Positions 46,904 through 54,668 of a stretch of DNA of 64,000 nt are shown here, piece after piece. The position numbers and the translations under genes are program-made. The first letter of the stretch is position 1. Every line of letters begins with the position of its first letter. This stretch comes from Novosphingobium sp. (GTDB lineage Bacteria > Pseudomonadota > Alphaproteobacteria > Sphingomonadales > Sphingomonadaceae). The notes beneath the pieces were generated by a model. The model did no database searches, was not told where the DNA came from, and saw only the letters and a program-made list of their open reading frames with translations. The DNA lies in the NCBI RefSeq assembly GCF_030699305.1, contig NZ_JAUYNB010000038.1, positions 1-64,000 on the forward strand, written 5' to 3'.

Positions 46904-48310
46904 TCAACGCCCCAGCGCTTCCAGCCGCTCCACTTCCTCGCGATAGGGGCGGATGGCCCGGAACATCAGCAGGCATGCCAGCGGCAGCAGCACGCCCGCA
47001 GTCATCACCAGCGCGTGTTGCAGCTTGGCCGGATCACCCACCACATATTGCGCCACCAGCCCGATCACGAAGCTGCCCATCGCGCCAAAGAAGGTGAACA
47101 TGAACAGGTAGAACGCCGTCACCTGCCCGCGCATCGAATTGGGGGCGACCCGCTGGACCGCAGCGTTCTGCGGCACGGCCCCGGCCAGCCCGAACATCCC
47201 GGCAAAGCCAAATGCGATCATCGATCCCCAGCCGCTGGGGGACAGCAGCGCGGCCAGCGTCGCCACGGTGGTCCCCAGAAAGCAGATGAACGCTGCGCGG
47301 ACGTTCGCGTCCTTGTGCCGCCGGGCGAGGAATTCGACCAGCAAGCCGCCCAGCAGCAGCCCCGCCAGCGATCCCACCAGCATCGTCAGCCCGATCGCCG
47401 CGCCGATCTCCGCCTCGTTCCAGCCGAACGTGCGGATCATGAACGGCACGCGCCAGAACGCCAGGCCGAAGCTTTCGGTCGCGGCCAGCGCCAATGCGCC
47501 GAACAGCGGGAAATAGACCTTGCGGTTGGCGTGGATGGCGCGGGCGGCATCGAACCCCATGAACGTCACGATCTGGCGGCCAAGACCCGCATCGGCGGGG
47601 GGTTGCTGGACATCGGCGACCGGGGCCTGCCGCTGCGGTTCCCGGATGGTCAGGAACAGCAGCGCGGCCAGCAAGGCCGGTGCGGCGATCCAGATCAGAA
47701 TCCACTGCCAGCCCAGAATCCGCAATGGGCCGATCATGGTCGGCTCCCAGTTGGCGGTCATCATGATCAGCATCCCGCCGATCACCGGACCCAGCGTGGT
47801 CCCGCCGATGAACCCGAACTGCAACAACGCAAACGCACGGGTAATGATCCGGGGCGGAAAGGCATCGGCCAGCAGCGAATAGGAACTGGGCGCATGGGCC
47901 GATCCGCCCGCCGCCAGAAACACCCGGCTGCCGACGAACTGCCCGAAGGTCTGCGCGATGCCGCCCAGCGCAGTGACCAGCCCGACCACCGCGACCCCGC
48001 CCGCAAGCACGTATTTGCGCGGCCAGATATCGGCCAGACGGGCGAGCGGGATGCCCACGAACAAATAGCAGATGATGCTGGCCGGTCCCGCCAGAAAGCC
48101 CAGCTCTGCGTCGCTCAGGCCGAAGTCCGCCTTGATCCGTTCGGCCAGCATCCCGAACACCACCTGATCGAAGAACGTCACGAACGTGGCGAAGACGATC
48201 ACCGTCAGCGCCCAGTAACGTGCGCCGGATGACGGCCATTCCTTCTCCGCCCCGGCAGCGGCGGGCGGCGGATCGTCGGCGGCAGGGGCCGCGGTGGGGC
48301 CGATGGCCAT
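46904..48310 (-). CDS. MFS transporter
   Basis: This 468-residue protein has twelve predicted membrane segments, an IPLARLADIWPRKYV motif 2-3 loop and a low-complexity Ala/Pro start. GAGGA precedes the ATG at 48310. It is divergent from an SDR gene with operator site 3 between them. It probably moves a lignin-derived dimer or monomer. Confidence 0.85.
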   Translation of the reverse strand: MAIGPTAAPAADDPPPAAAGAEKEWPSSGARYWALTVIVFATFVTFFDQVVFGMLAERIKADFGLSDAELGFLAGPASIICYLFVGIPLARLADIWPRKYVLAGGVAVVGLVTALGGIAQTFGQFVGSRVFLAAGGSAHAPSSYSLLADAFPPRIITRAFALLQFGFIGGTTLGPVIGGMLIMMTANWEPTMIGPLRILGWQWILIWIAAPALLAALLFLTIREPQRQAPVADVQQPPADAGLGRQIVTFMGFDAARAIHANRKVYFPLFGALALAATESFGLAFWRVPFMIRTFGWNEAEIGAAIGLTMLVGSLAGLLLGGLLVEFLARRHKDANVRAAFICFLGTTVATLAALLSPSGWGSMIAFGFAGMFGLAGAVPQNAAVQRVAPNSMRGQVTAFYLFMFTFFGAMGSFVIGLVAQYVVGDPAKLQHALVMTAGVLLPLACLLMFRAIRPYREEVERLEALGR

Positions 48311-48369
48311 GCTTGCTTTGTCCTCTCCATGCGCGGACCTTCGCGGGCCCGTCGATTTGGCTTGGCAAA

Positions 48370-48388
48370 TTGTAAGTAATGAATACAA
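48370..48388. promoter_or_regulatory. Putative MarR operator, site 3
   Basis: TTGTAAGTAATGAATACAA matches sites 1 and 2 (consensus TTGTWWGYAWTGMWTACAR) and sits between the divergent MFS gene (start 48310) and SDR gene (start 48438). Confidence 0.65.
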
Positions 48389-48437
48389 AAAGGCGAGAAG
48401 AAAATTTGCCGGACGGAACGGCAACGAGGAGAGAGCC

Positions 48438-49355
48438 ATGCAGAATCTGGAAGGCAAGACTGCCTTTGTCACCGGCGGCGCGTCCGGAATCGGACTGGGA
48501 ATTGCCAAGGCGCTGCTCGGCGCGGGTATGCGGGTGGTGATCGCGGACATCCGCGACGATCATCTGGCTGCCGCGACTGACGAACTGGCGGGCGGTGAAA
48601 ACGTGCTGGCGGTGAAGCTGGACGTGACCAACCGTGACCAGTTCGCCGCCGCCGCCGATGCGGCCGAGGCCGCGTTCGGCAAGATCCACCTGCTGGTCAA
48701 CAACGCGGGCGTCGGACTGGTCGGGCCGACCGATCTGGCCACCTTCTCGGACTGGGACTGGGTCAACGGCGTGAACGTCGGCGGAGCGATTAACGGGGTG
48801 GTGACCATCCTGCCCCGCATTCTGGCGCACGGCGAGGGCGGGCACATCGTCTGCACCGCCTCGATGAGCGCGTTGGTGCCGGTCGGCGGGACCACGATCT
48901 ATTCCGCCGGCAAGGCCTATGTCACCAGCATGATGGAATGCATGCGCCCAGAATTCGAAGGGCGCGGCGTGATCTGCTCCGCCTTCTGCCCCGGCGCGGT
49001 GCAATCGAACATTGCCGAATCCGGCAAGACCCGCCCGGCTGACCTGGCCGACACCGGCTATGCCGAAGCCGACAAGCGCCGCCAGTCCAGCGGCAGCCTG
49101 ACCCACCTGTTCCAGACCAAGGAAGAAGTCGGCCAGCGCGTGTTGCAAGGCATCCTCAACGACGAGCTTTATATCCTTACCCACCACGAATTCCTGGACG
49201 GCGTGCGCGAACGCGGCGAGGCGACGACGCTGGCGGTGCAGGATCATCTGCCGGAAAACCCGGAATACAAGGCGACTTTCGCGATGCTGTTCCGGAACCC
49301 GGCGATCAGCGATGAAATCGCCCGCCAGAAAGCGCTGAAAGCGGCGCGGGGCTGA
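48438..49355 (+). CDS. SDR family dehydrogenase, LigD-like (1)
   Basis: This 305-residue SDR has the NAD motif TGGASGIGLGIAK, NNAG, and the Tyr/Lys pair YSAGKAY after ASMSA. The block DWDWVNGVNVGGAINGVVTILPRI is like the sphingomonad C-alpha alcohol dehydrogenases LigD/LigL/LigN, which oxidise benzylic alcohols of lignin dimers. GAGGAGAG precedes the ATG. Stereopreference and exact substrate are not readable. Confidence 0.85.
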   Translation: MQNLEGKTAFVTGGASGIGLGIAKALLGAGMRVVIADIRDDHLAAATDELAGGENVLAVKLDVTNRDQFAAAADAAEAAFGKIHLLVNNAGVGLVGPTDLATFSDWDWVNGVNVGGAINGVVTILPRILAHGEGGHIVCTASMSALVPVGGTTIYSAGKAYVTSMMECMRPEFEGRGVICSAFCPGAVQSNIAESGKTRPADLADTGYAEADKRRQSSGSLTHLFQTKEEVGQRVLQGILNDELYILTHHEFLDGVRERGEATTLAVQDHLPENPEYKATFAMLFRNPAISDEIARQKALKAARG

Positions 49356-49367
49356 GCCCAGAGAAAG

Positions 49368-49498
49368 CCCCCTCCTCTTCAGAGGAGGGGGTTGGGGGTG
49401 GTGGCGCCAGCAGCACTGCGTCCGCCCGCCCGCACCACCCCGCTGCGACGAGGCGGCAAGCCGCCAAGTCTCACTGCCCCTCCTCTGAAGAGGAGGGG
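49368..49498. repeat. Two GC-rich palindromes between the SDR genes
   Basis: A palindrome at 49368-49391 (CCCCCTCCTCT ... AGAGGAGGGGG) and a related one at 49477-49498 (CCCCTCCTCT-GA-AGAGGAGGGG) flank a G-rich spacer. They can act as terminators or mRNA stabilisers between the two SDR genes. Confidence 0.75.
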
Positions 49499-49516
49499 GG
49501 ATCAGGAGGATACACG

Positions 49517-50434
49517 ATGAAAGACTTCGCTGGCCGCACGGCCTTTGTCACCGGCGGCGCCAATGGCGTTGGGCTTGGAATTGCCCGCAACCTGCTGGAA
49601 CGCGGCGCGAAAGTGGCGATTGCCGATATCCGGCAGGATGCCATTGACCGGGCGTTGGCCGCGCTCGACAACCGCGAGGTTATGGGCGTCCAGCTCGATG
49701 TCGCCAGCCGCGATGATTTCAAGGCGGCAGCCGATGCCGTGGAAGCCGCGTTCGGCCCCGTTTCCATCCTCGTCAACAACGCGGGCGTGAACCTGTTCCA
49801 GCCGATCGAGGAAAGCTCATACGACGATTGGGACTGGCTGCTGGGGGTGAACCTGCACGGGGTGATCAACGGCGTGCAGACTTTCGTGCCGCGCATGGTC
49901 GAACGGGTGAAGGCGGGCGAGCAGGTCGGCGGCCACGTGGTCAACACCGCGTCGATGGCGGCGTTTCTGGCGGGCGGGACGCCGGGGATCTACAACACCA
50001 CCAAATACGCGGTGCGCGGCCTGTCGGAATCGCTGCGCTACAGCCTGCTGCAATACGGGATCGGCGTGTCGGTGCTCTGCCCCGGCCTGGTCAAAAGCTA
50101 TATCTACGCCAGCGACGCGATCCGCCCCGATGCGCTGAAAGCCCAGATGAAGGCGGTGGACGCCACGGCGGTCGAGCGGCTGGCGGGCGTCCACGAATTC
50201 GGCATGGAACCCGACGTGATCGGCGCCCGCGTGATCGAGGCGATGGAAGCCAACCGGCTCTACATCTTCAGCCATCCCGACCATCAGGATGAACTGCGCG
50301 AAGTGTTCGACTACATCCTCGATCACTATCAGGACTATCCCAAGGACCCCGGTTTCGATCAGCGCGTGGCGTTTGAAAAGTTCCGCCGCGATGCCTTTGC
50401 CGCCGCCCGCGCAAAATCGCTGGCGGCGGGCTAG
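49517..50434 (+). CDS. SDR family dehydrogenase, LigD-like (2)
   Basis: This 305-residue paralogue of the preceding gene has TGGANGVGLGIAR, NNAGVN, DWDWLLGVNLHGVINGVQTFVPRM and the active-site pair YNTTKYAV. The Tyr-x3-Lys is kept but the Ser-containing segment differs (TASMAAF). AGGAGG precedes the ATG. Two such enzymes with different stereopreference are usual for beta-ether or related lignin dimers. Confidence 0.85.
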   Translation: MKDFAGRTAFVTGGANGVGLGIARNLLERGAKVAIADIRQDAIDRALAALDNREVMGVQLDVASRDDFKAAADAVEAAFGPVSILVNNAGVNLFQPIEESSYDDWDWLLGVNLHGVINGVQTFVPRMVERVKAGEQVGGHVVNTASMAAFLAGGTPGIYNTTKYAVRGLSESLRYSLLQYGIGVSVLCPGLVKSYIYASDAIRPDALKAQMKAVDATAVERLAGVHEFGMEPDVIGARVIEAMEANRLYIFSHPDHQDELREVFDYILDHYQDYPKDPGFDQRVAFEKFRRDAFAAARAKSLAAG

Positions 50435-50478
50435 CCAGCGGTAGCTTGCGGTTCAGGTGCGGCGCGGTAGGAAGGGCC

Positions 50479-50895
50479 ATGATCAAGCCCTTGCTCCCTG
50501 CCGCCCCGCTCCTGCTGCTGCTGGCCGTTCCCGCGAATTCTGCCGCCCCTGCTCCTGCTGTCGTCCCGCTGGCCGAGCTTTCGGCGGCGGTGCGCTGTTC
50601 GGCGCTGTTCGGGATCGTCGCGGGTGAACAGGCGCGCGGGGTTGCCGATGCGCAGCGGTTTCCCCCGCTGGCCGAGCGCGGGCGCGAATTCTTCGTCATC
50701 ACCGGAGCGCGGCTGATGGATGCCGAAGGGCTGGACCGCGCCGCAATGCAGTCCCGGATGCAGGCCGAAGTGGCCCGGATCCAGGCCGAAAGCGCCGCTG
50801 CGCCGGATGCCCGGGGCTTTGTCGATGCCGCGATGCAGCCGTGCGTCGCGCTGCTGAATGCAACGATCCCTGCCCGCCTGCCGCCACCGCGTTAA
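50479..50895 (+). CDS. Small secreted protein, unrecognised
   Basis: This 138-residue protein has a signal peptide (LLPAAPLLLLLAVPANSAAP) and a helical mature region with two cysteines (VRCSALFGIV ... MQPCVALLN) that could pair. No family is recognised. It follows the second SDR gene but shares no clear function with it. AGGAAGGG precedes the ATG. Confidence 0.65.
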   Translation: MIKPLLPAAPLLLLLAVPANSAAPAPAVVPLAELSAAVRCSALFGIVAGEQARGVADAQRFPPLAERGREFFVITGARLMDAEGLDRAAMQSRMQAEVARIQAESAAAPDARGFVDAAMQPCVALLNATIPARLPPPR

Positions 50896-51007
50896 CATCC
50901 GACCCGCCCGCAGTCCCGGATCGGATCACCGCCTTCCATCCCGGTTGGCGAATCGCCCTGACTGCGGGTAGGCCCGGTCACTCAGGTGGGAACAGGGTCG
51001 AATCGCT

Positions 51008-51748
51008 GTGGCGATCATCGCGGTGTGCAGTGTCAAAGGGGGTGTCGGCAAGACGACACTGGCGGTTGATCTGGCGTGGCGATCGGCTGTCGCCGGCGGC
51101 CATAACACTTTGCTGTGGGATCTGGATTCGCAGGGCGGGGCCGGGTTCCTGCTGGGCCATGATGAACCGCGCGTCCCGCGCGCCGCCAGCATCTTCCAGC
51201 GCGATGGCAAACCCCGCCAGCTGATCGAGCCGACGGCCTATCCCGGCCTGTCGCTGCTGCCCGGTGACATCAGTCTGCGCAGCCTGCCGACCGTGCTGGC
51301 CCGGCTGGGACCAAAGCGGCTGGCCAACATGGCCGGTTACCTGCGCGGCGATTATGACCGGATCATTCTGGATTGTCCGGCTGGCTACAACGAAGTGTCG
51401 GAACAGGTCATTCTGGCGGCGGACCTGCTGATCGTGCCATTGCCGCCGTCGCCGCTGTCGGCTCGCTCGCTCGATATGATGCGGCGCGATCTGCTGCGGG
51501 TGCATCATCGCCACCCGCCGATCCTGCCGGTGCTGTCGATGTACAATTCCCGCCGGATGCTGCACCGCACGGTGAAGGACAGCGATGCGGCGGGCTGGCC
51601 GGTCGTGCCGTTTGCCAGCCTGATCGAGCAGACCGCAGTGCGCCGCGCGCCGCTTGGTGCGTTCGCCCCGAACGTGGATGCCGCCCGCGCGCTGGGCCGG
51701 TTGTGGCACGGGATCGAGGCAAAGCTGGCCGAACGACAGCAGGCCTGA
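51008..51748 (+). CDS. ParA family ATPase (orphan)
   Basis: This 246-residue protein has the deviant Walker A VKGGVGKTT near residue 9, Walker A' WDLDSQGG and Walker B IILDCPAGY. No parB gene adjoins it, so it is not a normal partition pair. Orphan ParAs position cargo such as chemotaxis arrays, carboxysomes or type IV pili. The GTG start at 51008 is the first with a fitting length. Its cargo is unknown. Confidence 0.85.
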   Translation: MAIIAVCSVKGGVGKTTLAVDLAWRSAVAGGHNTLLWDLDSQGGAGFLLGHDEPRVPRAASIFQRDGKPRQLIEPTAYPGLSLLPGDISLRSLPTVLARLGPKRLANMAGYLRGDYDRIILDCPAGYNEVSEQVILAADLLIVPLPPSPLSARSLDMMRRDLLRVHHRHPPILPVLSMYNSRRMLHRTVKDSDAAGWPVVPFASLIEQTAVRRAPLGAFAPNVDAARALGRLWHGIEAKLAERQQA

Positions 51749-51828
51749 AACGTTTTCACCTGAAATGATGCAGCGGCCATGGCCATGCGGGTGGACGCAG
51801 CCACCCCAGTTACGGCAAGGGTGGCCGG

Positions 51829-52500
51829 ATGTGGCAGCTCTATCAGTTCCCCCTGTGCCCGTTCAGCCGCAAGGTTCGTCTGCTGCTGAGCGAAAAAGGC
51901 GTGCCTTACGAACTCTGGCGGGAAAACCCGTGGGAAGGGCGCGATGATTTCCTCGTGCTCAACCCCGCCGGGCGCACGCCGGTGCTGCACGATCCGGCCA
52001 AGGGGCTGACCCTGGTCGATAGCCGCGCAATCTGCGAATATTTCGAGGAAACCGTCGATCGCAGCCCGATGATCAACGGCACCGCCGCCAACCGCGCGGA
52101 AATCCGGCGGCTGGTCGCGCTGTTCGATGAAAACTTCTTCGGCGATGTGACCGCGCCGATGCTGCACGAACGGATGAAGAAGCGGCTGATCTATCGCCAG
52201 TCACCCGATTCGCGCGTGCTGCGCGAAGCGATGAAGCTGGCGCATGAGCATCTCTATTACATCGACCACCTGATCGATCACCGCCCCTGGCTGGCCGGCC
52301 CGACGATGAGCCTGGCCGATCTCGCCGCCGCTGCGCAGATTTCAGTGGCCGATTACCTCGGCGGGCTGGACTGGACCGGCCACGATCAGGCGCGTGACTG
52401 GTATGCCGTGTTCAAGAGCCGCCCCAGCTTTCGGCCGCTGCTGTCGGAACGGATGGAAGTGATCCAGCCGCCCAGCCACTACGCCGACGTCAACGCGTAA
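51829..52500 (+). CDS. Glutathione S-transferase family protein
   Basis: This 223-residue GST has the thioredoxin-like N domain with LYQFPLCPFSRKVRLLLSEKG (Cys-Pro active-site turn), the cis-Pro TPVLHD, SRAIC and the C-terminal helical domain WLAGPTMSLADLAAA. GSTs in sphingomonads often cleave beta-aryl ethers (LigE/LigF/LigG), but this one is 1.4 kb from the SDR genes, across a hypothetical gene and parA, and lacks specific LigF features I can confirm. Confidence 0.85.
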   Translation: MWQLYQFPLCPFSRKVRLLLSEKGVPYELWRENPWEGRDDFLVLNPAGRTPVLHDPAKGLTLVDSRAICEYFEETVDRSPMINGTAANRAEIRRLVALFDENFFGDVTAPMLHERMKKRLIYRQSPDSRVLREAMKLAHEHLYYIDHLIDHRPWLAGPTMSLADLAAAAQISVADYLGGLDWTGHDQARDWYAVFKSRPSFRPLLSERMEVIQPPSHYADVNA

Positions 52501-52509
52501 CGCTCGCTG

Positions 52510-53463
52510 TCAGGCGCGGCTTTTGTCGCCGAAGCGGCCGTGCTTGCGATATCGCAGCAGCCAGCGATCCAGGAACAGCCCCAGCGGGCGCGCGGTCACG
52601 CCCAGCTCGGCGATGCCCGGATATTGCCCCGATGCCACGTTTCCGGCCTTCAGCAGCAGCCACTGCTGGCGGCTGAGCGGCGCGCCCGGCAACCAGCCGG
52701 TGAGCGTGGCGATTGCGGCGGACATCGCATCGGGCAGCTCCGCCAGCACCGGTGTGCGCCCGGCAGCGGCGGCGATGCGCTGGTTGAGTTCCAGCATCGT
52801 CACGGCTTCCGGCCCGCCGATCTCATAGGTCTTGCCGCCGTGGGCCGCCGGATTGGCCAGCGCATTGCCAACCGCTTCGGCCGCATCGTCGACGAACAGC
52901 GGCTGCAACTTTGCCCCCGGCGCGAACACCGGCAGCACGGGCAGGGCGGTCAGCGCGGCGAACATGTTCACAAACTTGTCGTCCGATCCAAACAGGACCG
53001 ACGGGCGCAGCACGGTCGCCTGCGGAAATGCGGCCAGCACTGCGGCTTCACCCGCCGCCTTGCTCCGGCCATAGGCGGTCGCGCCTTCGGCATCGGCGCC
53101 AATCGCCGAAACATGCACGAACGCGCCCGCGCCCGCCGTTTTGGCGGCAGCGGCCAGCGCCCCGACGCCCGAACCCTGCACCGCATCCAGATCGCCCGCG
53201 AACGCGCCGACCAGGTTCACCACCGCATCGGCCCCGGCGACGACGCCGGCCAGCGATTCGGGGCGGGTGATATCGCAGCGCATCAGCCGCACGCTGCCCA
53301 GGTTGCCCAGCGGCTTGATCCGGAAGGCGCGTTCGGGATGGCGGCTCGCCACCCGCAGCCGCGCCCCGCGCGCCAGCAGCTCCTGCGCCAGATGCGCGCC
53401 AAAGAACCCGCTGCCGCCAACCACGGCAATCACCTTGCCTGCCAGATCCTGTGCCTTGCCCAT
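52510..53463 (-). CDS. NDUFA9-like NAD(P)-binding protein of complex I
   Basis: This 317-residue atypical SDR has IAVVGGSGFFGAHLAQELLARGARLRVASRHPE at the N terminus and a YGRSKAAGE Tyr-x3-Lys. It matches the NDUFA9/NuoE-associated accessory subunit of alphaproteobacterial complex I, which binds NADPH structurally. No other nuo gene is nearby. The ATG is at 53463. Confidence 0.83.
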   Translation of the reverse strand: MGKAQDLAGKVIAVVGGSGFFGAHLAQELLARGARLRVASRHPERAFRIKPLGNLGSVRLMRCDITRPESLAGVVAGADAVVNLVGAFAGDLDAVQGSGVGALAAAAKTAGAGAFVHVSAIGADAEGATAYGRSKAAGEAAVLAAFPQATVLRPSVLFGSDDKFVNMFAALTALPVLPVFAPGAKLQPLFVDDAAEAVGNALANPAAHGGKTYEIGGPEAVTMLELNQRIAAAAGRTPVLAELPDAMSAAIATLTGWLPGAPLSRQQWLLLKAGNVASGQYPGIAELGVTARPLGLFLDRWLLRYRKHGRFGDKSRA

Positions 53464-53653
53464 CGCGAAAAGCCTTCGTGCTGCGAAACTTGCCCGGCCC
53501 CTTTGCACTTGCCAATCCAGCGGTGCAAGCACGGTAGGCAGCCGGAATCACAAAAACTTCGCAATCTGCAAATCGCAGCGTTGACAGCCCAGCCCCCCCC
53601 CGGTAGAGGCGCCCTCCTACCCCGCACCGTGGCGCTTTGGCGCGGTGCACCGT

Positions 53654-53740
53654 GCCCAGATGGCGGAATTGGTAGACGCACCAGCTTCAGGTGCTGGCGC
53701 TCGCAAGGGCGTGGAGGTTCGAGTCCTCTTCTGGGCACCA
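53654..53740 (+). tRNA. tRNA-Leu (anticodon CAG), presumed island integration site
   Basis: This 87-nt class II tRNA has anticodon arm CCAGC-TTCAGGT-GCTGG giving CAG, a long variable arm, T-loop GTTCGAGTC and encoded CCA. Conjugation genes of the mobile element start right after it, so its 3' end is the likely attachment site. No integrase gene lies in this part of the element; the second attachment copy should be beyond the window. Confidence 0.97.
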
Positions 53741-53745
53741 GTCAA

Positions 53746-53780
53746 CCACTTTATCGTGTTGTTTTTACACGATAAAGTGG
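53746..53780. repeat. 13-bp perfect inverted repeat beside the tRNA-Leu
   Basis: CCACTTTATCGTG and CACGATAAAGTGG flank a 9-nt T-rich loop, beginning 6 nt after the tRNA. It could terminate the tRNA transcript or bind a recombinase at the element's end. A further CCCACTTTAGTTCCCAC lies about 20 nt on. Confidence 0.8.
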
Positions 53781-53890
53781 AGTTCCTGAAAATCTGATCC
53801 CACTTTAGTTCCCACATTTTGCATGGGCCGGATTGATCCTTTCGGGGTCAAGGCGGGACTATAATGCATGGTCTCTGATGGGCGAGTATA

Positions 53891-54658
53891 TCACCGCTCA
53901 GCCTTGTTTTCTGCCGGAATCCTCACCGTGCAGCGGACGGACTGGCGGGAAGCTGAGGCGGACTTCCTGCAAGCCTCAATGGCTTCCCGGTTATCGCGCT
54001 GGATGTCGGCGGCGTGTAGTAGCGCGCTCCACGCCTGTGGATCACCTGCCTGCATCATCCGTGCGCCCGCGTCCCATAACGAGGATGCGCCAACCATCCG
54101 GGTCGCGATGTGCTCCGGCCAGTTCCAGCTATCCGGCATGGCGCGGGCGATGGTCCCGGGAAGGAATGACCAGAGGAATATCCCGGCGAGCACAGAGCCA
54201 GCTGTCACCTGAAAGAGCTGCTGACGCTGCTCGCCTGCTGTTTGAGCCTGAGCGGTAACAGCACGCATGTCCTGAGCCGCATGGTTCAGGTCAGTTCGCG
54301 CCTGCTTGATTCTGTCGTGGTCTGATCGCCGCGCCGATTCCGCCACGGCTTCGATGCGCGCGCCAAGGCTATCTGGCGTCAACTGCATAGCAGGGTGATC
54401 GGCGATGGTGGTGATGCCGCGCGAGATGGCCCCCAATCGCTTGGCCATGTCCGTCAGCGTCGTGCCATAATCCGGGATGACGATGTCGGCTCGCTCTGCG
54501 GCAAGGTGCTGCACGGCGCGGCGCATCAGGGCTAGCTCGCCTTCAAGGCGAGCGAACGCTTCGGCGGCGGGGTCGCTTGCGGCCTCCGGGGCGGGAGCAT
54601 CGGGTTCCGGCTCAAGGTCCAATTCCAGTTCGACGTCATCGGCTTGCGCATTTTCCAT
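53891..54658 (-). CDS. DUF6118 family protein of the mobile element
   Basis: This 255-residue protein has an acidic N terminus (ELELDLEPEPDAPAPEA), a coiled-coil middle and one hydrophobic segment (TAGSVLAGIFLWSFLPGTI). It resembles DUF6118 proteins that sit next to traA in alphaproteobacterial conjugative elements. TAGGAG precedes the ATG at 54658, 10 nt after the traA stop. Its job in transfer is not known. Confidence 0.8.
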   Translation of the reverse strand: MENAQADDVELELDLEPEPDAPAPEAASDPAAEAFARLEGELALMRRAVQHLAAERADIVIPDYGTTLTDMAKRLGAISRGITTIADHPAMQLTPDSLGARIEAVAESARRSDHDRIKQARTDLNHAAQDMRAVTAQAQTAGEQRQQLFQVTAGSVLAGIFLWSFLPGTIARAMPDSWNWPEHIATRMVGASSLWDAGARMMQAGDPQAWSALLHAADIQRDNREAIEACRKSASASRQSVRCTVRIPAENKAER

Positions 54659-54668
54659 TTCGTTTCTC

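Noticed and set aside
46085..48232. A 715-codon plus-strand frame
   Set aside because: It is the complement of the NTF2-like and MFS genes, rich in His/Gln/Arg as expected for antisense reading of high-GC coding DNA.
51008..51748. A plasmid-type parAB partition locus
   Set aside because: Only a parA-like gene is present, flanked by a secreted protein gene and a GST; no parB or parS-like repeats are seen.
51829..52500. The GST as a LigE/LigF beta-etherase
   Set aside because: It is outside the regulated cluster and no etherase-specific residues could be confirmed; it is left as a general GST.
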